64,000 bases of DNA from Exiguobacterium indicum HHS 31 (GTDB lineage Bacteria; Bacillota; Bacilli; Exiguobacteriales; Exiguobacteriaceae). Position 1 is the first letter of the stretch. Each line of letters begins with the position of its first letter. A program made the position numbers and the translations under genes. Under the pieces are notes generated by a model that had not been told where the DNA came from, searched no databases, and saw only the letters and a list, made by a program, of their open reading frames with translations. This document shows, piece by piece, positions 18,414 through 25,711 of this stretch. Location: NCBI RefSeq assembly GCF_001939065.1, contig NZ_MPSZ01000001.1, forward strand, positions 1,054,001-1,118,000. The letters run 5' to 3'.

Positions 18414-19043
18414 ATGTCTCATCTACTGTTTATTGAAGCCAACGATAGCACACATCAAAAAAAAGGCATTAGTTCTGAATTGAACGATGCTTTCCTAAAT
18501 GCGTATCGTGAGCATCATCCTGACGATACAATCACGGTTTTGAATTTATTCGAGGAACGTCTCCCCTTCTTTGATTTAAAGCTTGCGAATGCGGCAGGTC
18601 GACTATTTAAAGGAGAGGAATTAACGGGAGATGATGCGATCCACGCACAACGGCTTCAAGAATATTTAAACGGATTCTTAGATGCCGATAAGGTCGTCTT
18701 TTCATTTCCGATGTGGAACTTAACAGTTCCTGCACCGCTTCACAACTATATGGATTATCTCGCACAGGCTGGTCAAACGTTTCGTTACACAGCTGAAGGT
18801 TCGATCGGACTGGTTGAAAACAAACAAGTGTTGCTGATTCATTCACGCGGTGGCGATTACTCGACAAAAGAGAAAGCACCAAGTGAACACGCTGTTCGCT
18901 ACATGTTAGACTTATTAGCATTTTTCGGAATTGATGATGTATCGACAGTCATTTTAGAAGGGCATCAACAATACCCCGATCGTGCATCTGAATTGATTGA
19001 ACAGGCACTTCTTGCATGTAAAAAGACAGGTGAACGATTCTAA
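18414..19043 (+). CDS. azoR: FMN-dependent NADH-azoreductase / quinone reductase
   Basis: A 209-residue flavodoxin-fold reductase of the AzoR family, which reduces quinones and azo dyes with NADH and FMN. The segment FSFPMWNLTVPAPLHNYMDYL is the hallmark flavin-binding region, and LIHSRGGDYS supports the second flavin loop. The N-terminal IEANDS replaces the more common phosphate-binding loop SPR. The start at 18414 follows GAAAGGAGCG. The stop codon overlaps the convergent regulator gene at 19040-19043, so the two genes share their last bases. Confidence 0.9.
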   Translation: MSHLLFIEANDSTHQKKGISSELNDAFLNAYREHHPDDTITVLNLFEERLPFFDLKLANAAGRLFKGEELTGDDAIHAQRLQEYLNGFLDADKVVFSFPMWNLTVPAPLHNYMDYLAQAGQTFRYTAEGSIGLVENKQVLLIHSRGGDYSTKEKAPSEHAVRYMLDLLAFFGIDDVSTVILEGHQQYPDRASELIEQALLACKKTGERF

Positions 19044-19915
19044 ATACGAAATAAAACAAATGAACTATTTTTTTCAAGTAAGATTTTTTCATGAACAGGT
19101 AGATTAAAGGTACGGAATAATGAGTACGCCATTGTAAAGTCTTTTTGGATGTCAGAGGGGTTACGATTCAAAATTTTTTTGAAGTAACCTCTTTGATAAT
19201 ATAGTTGACCTAAAAGTTGACCATCTTCAATTTGCAAGCTCTCTTGAATGCCTTGTTCAGTCATCTCTAATCCAAGTTGATTTCGATTTTGTTCAGATAG
19301 TTGTTTTGCATAGTTATAAAGAATCTTAATACGAACTTTTTTCAGTTCAATTGTGTCATAGTTAAACCGAAGCAATTCTTGAAAGCTATTTTCTGCTGAA
19401 TCAAAATCCTCATGCTCAATAAAAGAAATCGCGATTGCCATATGAATTCTTAAATAAAGCGTTGGAGATTTGAATTGTAATGACGTATGCATCAATAATT
19501 GTTTAAATTCACCAATGGTTTCAAGATAAGTTCTAAAATTTCGTTTTTCATGAATGATAATTTCATAATACATTGCTAAAAATTTTATCTCATCGTAGTC
19601 TATTTTGTTTTTTATATCATCAATAATCATGCAGGCTTCTTCAAATTGATGACTTTGTAACAACCTCAATAATTGTTGATCATAAGATGTATACATATCA
19701 CTTCGAAGATGATCTTCAAACAACATCGACAGCGGTACCTTAAGACGTTTTGCAACTTGTTGTAACCAATCAATTGTTGGTGAATTTTTACCATTTTCTA
19801 CTTTACTAATTTCGGCTTGACTACATATTCCCTTACATAATTCAGCTTGAGTCATATTTTTCTCTTTTCGAATCCGTTTAATTTCATATCCTATTGATGA
19901 AGATAAATGACTCAT
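19040..19915 (-). CDS. PlcR-like HTH/TPR regulator, copy 5 of the array
   Basis: A 291-residue regulator with an N-terminal Xre helix-turn-helix (about 7-62, containing TQAELCKGICSQAEISKVENG) and a C-terminal helical repeat domain. The layout, SQAEISK motif and the late segment LGQLYYQRGYFKKIL strongly recall PlcR of the B. cereus group, an RRNPP regulator controlled by a secreted peptide. The start at 19915 has AAGGAGGAGATCGT before it, 22 bases after copy 4. It is most like copy 4. No peptide gene follows: its stop overlaps the azoR stop. Whether it binds a peptide is inference. Confidence 0.85.
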   Translation of the reverse strand: MSHLSSSIGYEIKRIRKEKNMTQAELCKGICSQAEISKVENGKNSPTIDWLQQVAKRLKVPLSMLFEDHLRSDMYTSYDQQLLRLLQSHQFEEACMIIDDIKNKIDYDEIKFLAMYYEIIIHEKRNFRTYLETIGEFKQLLMHTSLQFKSPTLYLRIHMAIAISFIEHEDFDSAENSFQELLRFNYDTIELKKVRIKILYNYAKQLSEQNRNQLGLEMTEQGIQESLQIEDGQLLGQLYYQRGYFKKILNRNPSDIQKDFTMAYSLFRTFNLPVHEKILLEKNSSFVLFRI

Positions 19916-19937
19916 ACGATCTCCTCCTTCATCTATT

Positions 19938-20804
19938 TTAAAGTTCAAAGTATAAAAAATCACGTTTACCATTTAATACTAGTTCGGCGTGATTTCTATT
20001 GTGTAACGCGTGAAATATGGTATACGCGTGAGTAAATGCTTCTTGAATGTCCTTACGTGGATAATCTAACTTTTCATAAAAACAACCTCGTTGATAAAAA
20101 AAATGACCTAACAATGACGTATCTTTTCTTTCTAGAGATGATTGAATGCCTTTTTCTGTTATCTTCAGTCCCGTTTCAAAATCTGATTGAAAGTACAGTT
20201 GTTGCGCATAGTTATACATAATTTTAGATTTTAGTTTTATCAAATCATATGTCATATAATCATACTCTAATAATTCTTCATATATTTTTCGCGCATATTG
20301 ATATTGGTGATTTAAATAATAATAGTTTGCGACAGACATTTTAATTCTTAAGAAAATAGATGGGTATTCGATTTCCATTTGTTCTTGATCTGATAAGTAA
20401 AGTAATTGAGAAATACAAGTACGGTAGTCAATATCTTTTTTACCCTCACGAGCCACCCACTCAAAATAACGAATTAATAATTGAACAGAAGAAGGTAAAT
20501 CATTTGGTGTTTGTTTAATGAAATCAAGCATGTCATCATAACGATGTCGTCTAGAAAAGTCAGACAATTGTCTATCAAATTGATGAAATAGACTGGTCTC
20601 ATTCGCATCAATGAAGAGATGAGCCGTTGAAGTATGGAGCTTTTGGGATAACCGTTGAACAATATCTATCGTCGGCATGATTTTTCCATTTTCGATTTTA
20701 CTCAATTCCGCTTGGCTACATACATCTCTTGCTAATTCTGTTTGCGTTAAATTTCTTTCGACACGTAGTTGTCTAATATGTTGACCAAATGCTTCGATTT
20801 CCAA
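19938..20804 (-). CDS. PlcR-like HTH/TPR regulator, copy 4 of the array
   Basis: A 288-residue Xre-TPR protein (helix-turn-helix about 7-62, with TQTELARDVCSQAELSKIENG; helical repeats to the end, with LGHFFYQRGCFYEKL). The start codon is TTG at 20804 with a well-spaced AAGGAGC; no in-frame ATG is suitable. It is separated from copy 3 by 200 bases, the only real gap in the array, so a second promoter may lie there. The HTH differs more from the other copies (ELARDVCS in place of ELCxGICS), suggesting a different DNA site. Confidence 0.85.
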   Translation of the reverse strand: MEIEAFGQHIRQLRVERNLTQTELARDVCSQAELSKIENGKIMPTIDIVQRLSQKLHTSTAHLFIDANETSLFHQFDRQLSDFSRRHRYDDMLDFIKQTPNDLPSSVQLLIRYFEWVAREGKKDIDYRTCISQLLYLSDQEQMEIEYPSIFLRIKMSVANYYYLNHQYQYARKIYEELLEYDYMTYDLIKLKSKIMYNYAQQLYFQSDFETGLKITEKGIQSSLERKDTSLLGHFFYQRGCFYEKLDYPRKDIQEAFTHAYTIFHALHNRNHAELVLNGKRDFLYFEL

Positions 20805-20861
20805 AATTTCTGCTCCTTTCTTGTAGTTTCATTTTCACTTAACAGCGTGTTTATTATTTGA

Positions 20862-20972
20862 TTAAGTATACGGAGAAATCAGTTTATGATTCCGAAAAAT
20901 TTTTCTTAACAGATAAAGAAGATTGCTAATTTTATGCACTCTAAAAACAAGATATAGTATAAGATTTCGCAT
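20862..20972 (-). CDS. Possible 36-residue peptide gene between two regulators
   Basis: An ATG at 20972 opens 36 codons in the only gap of the array, in the same direction as the regulators and just downstream of copy 3, the place where papR lies relative to plcR. The product is basic with a hydrophobic start (MRNLILYLVF). There is no convincing ribosome site, and short frames arise easily in AT-rich DNA, so this is only a candidate. Confidence 0.18.
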   Translation of the reverse strand: MRNLILYLVFRVHKISNLLYLLRKIFRNHKLISPYT

Positions 20973-21004
20973 TGGGACAAGCCTATATAGGAATACTTTT
21001 AAGT

Positions 21005-21889
21005 CTACTCAAAAGTAAATAATAAGTGTTCCTCTTTTAGATCAACAACTTTTTGTTTAGTCGATTTAAGCTCTAATGCATGCAATAATGTATACGCAAC
21101 TGTATATGTTTTTTGAAATGAATCTATTCCTACCGCTTCTTGATAGTTACCTAATTGAAAATACAAATGCCCTAAAAGAAAAGTTTGCTGATGAAGTAAA
21201 CATAATTCAATTCCTTTTTGAATATATATTTTTGATTCTTCAAACAGATCTTGATACAAAAGGATTTGGGCATGATTAAAATAAATTTTGATTAAAGAGG
21301 TGACATATAATGAGCTATTAAGACTCTCTAACAAAATTTCGATATCCAAATAAGAATTCGTCGTCAAATGGAATAGCTTATGTTCAGCATATAAATTGGC
21401 AATCGCGGTTTTGATTCGAATGAACAAAGTGATTGATTCGTTTTGAACATCCCGTTCAATTAGAAGGTTATTTAATAGGAAAGTCGCGGTCCTAAAATCA
21501 TACTGATCCTGTTTCAAGTCGACGATGATTCGAAAATATGCATTTAATATGACTAACTCAATATTTTCATTATTATTGTGCTTAGAAATGTATCTCTTGA
21601 TCTGCTCATACTTTTCATCTCGAAGTAGCGCTGAAACAGTCTGATCAAAGCGTTCCATTTCTTCGTTTTCTTGAAGTTCTTCGAATAAAAGTGCAATTGG
21701 AACTTTTAATCGAGTGGCAATTTGCTTCATTAAATCTACAGTGGGTGAATTCAAACCATTTTCAATTTTACTAATCTCAGCTTGGCTACAAATACCATTA
21801 CACAGTTCGTTTTGTGTCATCTGCTTTTCAATACGCAACTGTTTTATTTTTGTACCAATCGATGAAGTTAGTGAATTCATCTTCATCAT
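21005..21889 (-). CDS. PlcR-like HTH/TPR regulator, copy 3 of the array
   Basis: A 294-residue Xre-TPR protein with helix-turn-helix TQNELCNGICSQAEISKIENG and C-terminal helical repeats (LGHLYFQLGNYQEAV). It starts three bases after the stop of copy 2, and the junction repeats the one between copies 1 and 2 (GAAAGTGAGTGA before the ATG), which marks it as part of a tandem duplication. Several start codons are possible (MMKM); the first is used. It has diverged most in the sensor domain. Confidence 0.85.
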   Translation of the reverse strand: MMKMNSLTSSIGTKIKQLRIEKQMTQNELCNGICSQAEISKIENGLNSPTVDLMKQIATRLKVPIALLFEELQENEEMERFDQTVSALLRDEKYEQIKRYISKHNNNENIELVILNAYFRIIVDLKQDQYDFRTATFLLNNLLIERDVQNESITLFIRIKTAIANLYAEHKLFHLTTNSYLDIEILLESLNSSLYVTSLIKIYFNHAQILLYQDLFEESKIYIQKGIELCLLHQQTFLLGHLYFQLGNYQEAVGIDSFQKTYTVAYTLLHALELKSTKQKVVDLKEEHLLFTFE

Positions 21890-21892
21890 TTT

Positions 21893-22783
21893 TCACTCAC
21901 TTTCATCTATTGGGAATAGCAATAGTTCTGCTAAATGCACTTCAAGAATTTTTTGATAAGCATGATTATTTGTTGCAATAAAAAAGGAATAGGCAATGGT
22001 ATATGCCTCTCTAATATCATTATTTGCAGCATGTAATGATTCTAAAAAGAACCCTTTTTGATAATAAAAGTGACCAAGATATGTTAAATCTTGTAGTCTT
22101 TTTGTCTCTTCAATTACTTGTTCAACTTCTTGCAATCCTTCTTCAAATCGCTTTAGTCTATACAAATTTCTTAAATAATTGTACATGATTTTCATTTTAA
22201 TTTTTTTATATTCACAGGTCTGATATGGCATTTTTAATAAATCTTCATAAATTTGGTGAGAATGCGCATATTCCTTATTATTCGTATAGAGAACAGCAAT
22301 TGCCATTTGAATTCGAATATAAAGAAGAGACGACTGTTCCATGATTTTCTTTTGCGCAACTAATTGAAGTAAGGATGTAATGCATGAACGAAAATCAATA
22401 TTTCCTCTTTCATATTCAAGCAGGACTTGATAATAATGAATAAAAATTCTAATTTCAAATATGGTTGTAGAGTTAGAATATTGAACTAACTCTGCTGACA
22501 TTTCCCCATACGTTTTTTCTCTAAAATGCCGTAACATTTTTTGGTCAATTTCGTTCAACTTTTGCGAGACCTGTTCATCCGCAAAAAATAAAGAAATAGG
22601 TATTCGTAGTTTTCTAGAAATTTGTTGTAATAAATCAATTGTTGGAATGTTTCTTCCATTCTCGATTTTACTAATCTCAGCTTGACTACAAATATCCTCA
22701 CACAGTTCCTTTTGAGTCATCCGTTTTTCTAATCGTAACATCTTAATTTTTTTACCAATTGATGAAGTTGGTAAATGTATCAT
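21893..22783 (-). CDS. PlcR-like HTH/TPR regulator, copy 2 of the array
   Basis: A 296-residue Xre-TPR protein, clearly the nearest relative of copy 1: both carry VSQKLNEIDQ, YERGNIDFR, FEEGLQEVE and QDLTYLG. The helix-turn-helix holds TQKELCEDICSQAEISKIENG. The start ATG at 22783 lies seven bases after the stop of copy 1; a longer frame overlapping that gene has no ribosome site. Tight spacing implies co-transcription and perhaps coupled translation. Confidence 0.85.
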   Translation of the reverse strand: MIHLPTSSIGKKIKMLRLEKRMTQKELCEDICSQAEISKIENGRNIPTIDLLQQISRKLRIPISLFFADEQVSQKLNEIDQKMLRHFREKTYGEMSAELVQYSNSTTIFEIRIFIHYYQVLLEYERGNIDFRSCITSLLQLVAQKKIMEQSSLLYIRIQMAIAVLYTNNKEYAHSHQIYEDLLKMPYQTCEYKKIKMKIMYNYLRNLYRLKRFEEGLQEVEQVIEETKRLQDLTYLGHFYYQKGFFLESLHAANNDIREAYTIAYSFFIATNNHAYQKILEVHLAELLLFPIDESE

Positions 22784-22790
22784 TTTTTGT

Positions 22791-23678
22791 TCACTCACTT
22801 TCATTAATCGGAAATAAGAGGTGATCAGAAAAATAGGTTTCAAGGATTTTTAGATAAGAGTGATTCTGAGTAGCAATGAAAAAAGAATAAGCGGTCGTAT
22901 ACGCTTCTTTTGTTTCTGATTCAGATGCTTTTAACGCCTCTAATAAGATTCCTTTTTGAAAGTAAAACTGTCCGAGATACGTTAAATCCTGCAATTGTTT
23001 TGTCTCTTCGATGACCTTCTCAACTTCCTGCAACCCTTCTTCGAATCGTTCAAACTCTACTAAATTACGTATGAAATTATACATGATCTTCATTCGAATT
23101 TTTTTATATTCTCTTGTTTGATAAGGTAAGTCTAATAGTTCTTTATAGATTTGATGGGCACGACTATATTCTTCGTGGTTCGTATACAGAACAGCAATTA
23201 CCATCTGAATTCGTGTATAAAGAAGAAATGATTTGTCTTTGATCTGTTCCTGTCTGACAACTTGTAATAAAGAGGCGATACATGTCCGAAAATCAATATT
23301 TCCTCTTTCATAGTCTAGTAATTCTTGATGGTAGCGAATTAAAATTTGAGTTTCAACCGCATTATTGACGTTCTCATATTTTGCTAAGTCTTTTGCCATA
23401 TCTGAGTACGTTTTTTCACGCAAATGCCGAATCATTCGTTGGTCTATTTCATTTAATTTTTGTGAGACGAATTCATCTTCAAAAAACAATGAAATCGGGA
23501 TGCGTAGTCTTCGACAAATCTGCTGTAATAAATCAATCGTTGGGGAATTTCGACCATTTTCGATTTTACTGATTTCAGCCTGACTACAAATTCCTTCACA
23601 AAGTGCTTTTTGTGTCATTCCTTGTTTTTTTCGTTCTTGCTTGATCTTATCACCAACAGAATGAATGACTGGATGCAT
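22791..23678 (-). CDS. PlcR-like HTH/TPR regulator, copy 1 (first) of the array
   Basis: A 295-residue protein with an Xre helix-turn-helix (about 5-60, TQKALCEGICSQAEISKIENG) and a PlcR-type helical repeat domain. The ATG at 23678 is preceded by GAGGAGTGACTTTC; an in-frame GTG three codons earlier overlaps this site. It begins only 36 bases after a tRNA terminator hairpin, so there is little room for a separate promoter and the array may be read from the tRNA promoter. In PlcR the repeat domain binds a short peptide; that is only inferred here. Confidence 0.85.
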   Translation of the reverse strand: MHPVIHSVGDKIKQERKKQGMTQKALCEGICSQAEISKIENGRNSPTIDLLQQICRRLRIPISLFFEDEFVSQKLNEIDQRMIRHLREKTYSDMAKDLAKYENVNNAVETQILIRYHQELLDYERGNIDFRTCIASLLQVVRQEQIKDKSFLLYTRIQMVIAVLYTNHEEYSRAHQIYKELLDLPYQTREYKKIRMKIMYNFIRNLVEFERFEEGLQEVEKVIEETKQLQDLTYLGQFYFQKGILLEALKASESETKEAYTTAYSFFIATQNHSYLKILETYFSDHLLFPINESE

Positions 23679-23713
23679 GAAAGTCACTCCTCAAATCAAA
23701 AATATCGAACTCA

Positions 23714-23760
23714 TGAAAAAAGTCTTCCGTTTCAAGTATATATCACTTGAGACGGAAGAC
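23714..23760 (-). terminator. Terminator/possible attenuator between the tRNA and the regulator array
   Basis: The arms GTCTTCCGTTTCAAGT (23722-23737) and ACTTGAGACGGAAGAC (23745-23760) form a 16-bp stem with one mismatch, followed on the minus strand by TTTTTT. It starts seven bases after the tRNA 3' end. Since the first regulator starts 36 bases later, incomplete termination here could set array expression. Confidence 0.8.
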
Positions 23761-23767
23761 GTGTCTA

Positions 23768-23838
23768 TGCTTCCGGCGAGAATCGAACTCGCACTGCAGC
23801 ATTACCATTGCTGAGGTCTGCCATTAACCTACGGAAGC
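23768..23838 (-). tRNA. tRNA-Thr(GGU) on a 71-nt glycine-type scaffold
   Basis: All four stems pair perfectly: acceptor GCTTCCG/CGGAAGC, D stem GGT/ACC, anticodon stem CAGCA/TGCTG, T stem GCGAG/CTCGC. The anticodon loop ATGGTAA gives anticodon GGU (threonine, ACC/ACU codons). The T loop TTCGATT is standard and the discriminator is A; CCA is not encoded. The 71-nt length, three-base-pair D stem and TAATGG D loop are those of Gram-positive tRNA-Gly rather than usual tRNA-Thr. G1-C72, C2-G71 and the GGU anticodon fit threonyl identity. Charging with threonine is expected but the body is unusual. Confidence 0.88.
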
Positions 23839-23855
23839 TTGTAAAACCTAATTCT

Positions 23856-23884
23856 AGTATAACTTATAGAAAAAGACAAAACAA
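23856..23884 (-). promoter_or_regulatory. Sigma-A promoter of the tRNA gene
   Basis: On the minus strand TTGTTT (23884-23879) and TATACT (23861-23856) are 17 bases apart, 17 bases before the tRNA 5' end. It overlaps the terminator of the upstream small gene and may also drive the regulator array. Confidence 0.65.
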
Positions 23885-23915
23885 GAAGTCGATGCTTTTC
23901 AGCTCAACTTCTTGT
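23871..23915 (-). terminator. Terminator after the Cse60-like gene
   Basis: The stem ACAAGAAGT / ACTTCTTGT (23881-23889 with 23907-23915) is followed on the minus strand by TTTGTCTTTTT, just downstream of the small gene. Confidence 0.7.
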
Positions 23916-23922
23916 CACTCAT

Positions 23923-24120
23923 TTACAGTGTAGTTTTCGTTAGCGAGTTATCATAGACGACTAAAACTGAATAATGTTCATCCGCTTTAGACGCAACGAA
24001 TGTTGAAAATTTTAATGTAATGATGGCGTTTGATCCGACCCCATTATTTTCAAAAAATTCATTAAGTCTTTCCTCTAATTCCTCAGGCGATCGCCCGACG
24101 ACTACTTTAGAATGCAACAT
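23923..24120 (-). CDS. Small Cse60-like protein
   Basis: A 65-residue protein. The pattern of an N-terminal strand, a helix LEERLNEFFE, then TLKFSTFVA and YSVLVVYD resembles the short B. subtilis Cse60 family, whose function is unknown. The ATG at 24120 is chosen because GGAG lies eight bases before it; earlier GTG/ATG codons sit on the ribosome site. It has its own terminator and no clear link to the tRNA or the regulator array downstream. Confidence 0.6.
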   Translation of the reverse strand: MLHSKVVVGRSPEELEERLNEFFENNGVGSNAIITLKFSTFVASKADEHYSVLVVYDNSLTKTTL

Positions 24121-24275
24121 GATCATCACTCCGTTTCATTATGGTAGGTTCGAGTTTAGTAATTGCCTGATCGTATAAATGTTAAACCTTTATTTTTTCG
24201 ACTTGCCCCACTCTCTCTCTATCCGCTATGGTGAAATGGAGTCATTCAACTATTGAAGAACAGGAGTGAAGTCTG

Positions 24276-25451
24276 ATGGAACAAATCAATTTTGATGAAA
24301 CGATCGAGAAACGAAATACAGGATCCGTCAAGTGGGACGGGCTCCCTTCGCTATATGGATCAGATGAGCTGATTCCAATGTGGGTCGCCGACATGGACGT
24401 CCGTCCACCCCACCATTTGACAGAACGATTGACTAGACGTGCTGCTACAGGTCATTTCGGTTACTCGATGTTTGAAGACGAAGCCAAACGAGCAATTCAA
24501 CAATGGTTTCAAAAGCGATATGACGTCACAATCACTACTGATTCCATTCTCTACTCAAGTGGTGTTGTTCCAGGACTTGCACATACTGTCCTCGCACTGA
24601 CGGAACCGAGTGATGAAATCATCATCCAGACACCGGTCTATCCTCCATTTCATCAAATCATTCAGTCTAATCAACGACAACTCATTGAAAATCCGCTTCT
24701 TTTAGACGGTGAGACGTACCAGACTGACTTTTCACTTCTCGAACGGCAAATGCGAACAGCACGTATGATGATTCTTTGTAGCCCGCATAATCCAAGCGGT
24801 AAAGTCTATCCGAGAGAAGAATTACAACAAATCGTCGAACTCGCTAAGCAACATGATGTTTATCTTGTATCCGATGAGATTCATGCGGACCTCGTCTATA
24901 CAGGTTCCGTGCACACGCCCATTCTCGGTTTGGATTATGAAAAACTCATTTTAGTGAGTGCCCCATCCAAAACGTTCAATATTCCGGGTCTCTATGCGTC
25001 TTATCTAATCGTACCTGACATCTCGATTCGTCAACAAATCGAACGTGTCCAACAACGTCATTTCGTTCACCCGAATGCATTGGCTTCGACTGCGATTTCA
25101 GCAGCGTATGGTGATGCTATGAGTGAACAATGGCTGTCACAATTACTTGTGTATTTAGAAGGAAATCGTGACCATGCCATCCGTCGGATTCGCCAAGAGA
25201 TGCCAAAATTAGACGTTGTCATTCCAGAAGCAACTTTCCTGTTGTGGATCGACTTCAAAGCACTCAATCTGGATAGTAAAACACGAGCAGATTGGCTCGT
25301 CAAGGAGGCAAAAATCGCTCTAACGCACGGTTCTTCGTTCGGATCTGGTGGAGAAACATTTGAACGGTTAAACATCGGGTGTCCTCGTGCACAATTAAAT
25401 CAGGCATTAGACCGTTTAAGCGCTGCATACCAACGGTTTTGGACCAATTAA
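24276..25451 (+). CDS. MalY/PatB-type PLP enzyme (cystathionine beta-lyase / aminotransferase)
   Basis: A 391-residue fold-type I pyridoxal-phosphate enzyme. The N-terminal WVADMDVRPP and the cofactor lysine in SAPSKTFNIPGL are typical of the MalY/PatB group, as are CSPHNPSGKVY and SDEIHADL. Members cleave C-S bonds in cystathionine or cysteine conjugates and B. subtilis PatB also acts on other substrates. The start follows AGGAGTGAAG. It is transcribed alone, ending at a strong hairpin. The exact substrate is not readable from sequence. Confidence 0.9.
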   Translation: MEQINFDETIEKRNTGSVKWDGLPSLYGSDELIPMWVADMDVRPPHHLTERLTRRAATGHFGYSMFEDEAKRAIQQWFQKRYDVTITTDSILYSSGVVPGLAHTVLALTEPSDEIIIQTPVYPPFHQIIQSNQRQLIENPLLLDGETYQTDFSLLERQMRTARMMILCSPHNPSGKVYPREELQQIVELAKQHDVYLVSDEIHADLVYTGSVHTPILGLDYEKLILVSAPSKTFNIPGLYASYLIVPDISIRQQIERVQQRHFVHPNALASTAISAAYGDAMSEQWLSQLLVYLEGNRDHAIRRIRQEMPKLDVVIPEATFLLWIDFKALNLDSKTRADWLVKEAKIALTHGSSFGSGGETFERLNIGCPRAQLNQALDRLSAAYQRFWTN

Positions 25452-25456
25452 TATGA

Positions 25457-25496
25457 CATAAATGATCCTAATTTATTAGGATCATTTATGTTTTGT
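25457..25496 (+). terminator. Terminator after the malY-like gene
   Basis: A perfect 16-bp inverted repeat, CATAAATGATCCTAAT / ATTAGGATCATTTATG, with only two bases between the arms (25457-25490), followed by TTTTGTT. Confidence 0.85.
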
Positions 25497-25519
25497 TAAA
25501 TTATTCAGAACATTTCGAT

Positions 25520-25711
25520 TAGTAGAACTTTAACAGGGACTAAAACCGTCCCAACTCCTTAAGGCGCTAGGCATAGCGGCACTTTTCATGAAAATGAAGT
25601 GACTTGCAAAGTCGTTTTATCCCTTGTAAGGTGGGGAACATATCATTTGGCGAACAAGTCAATGCATGCTTGATCGCTGAAAAAACTATTGCATTTGGAG
25701 GATTTAACTTT
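25520..25711 (+). other. Structured leader before the proline symporter gene
   Basis: This gene-free stretch can form GGGAC/GTCCC, CGCTA-GGCA-TAGCG (loop of four) and a CAC-TTCAT/ATGAA-GTG hairpin in a row. It does not match any riboswitch I know, and no clear promoter could be placed. It may be a 5' untranslated region of the symporter gene. Confidence 0.3.

Noticed and set aside
19030-23850. Genomic island inserted at the tRNA 3' end
   Set aside because: The array lies on the 3' side of the tRNA and is AT-rich, but I found no copy of the tRNA end at the far border and no integrase gene.
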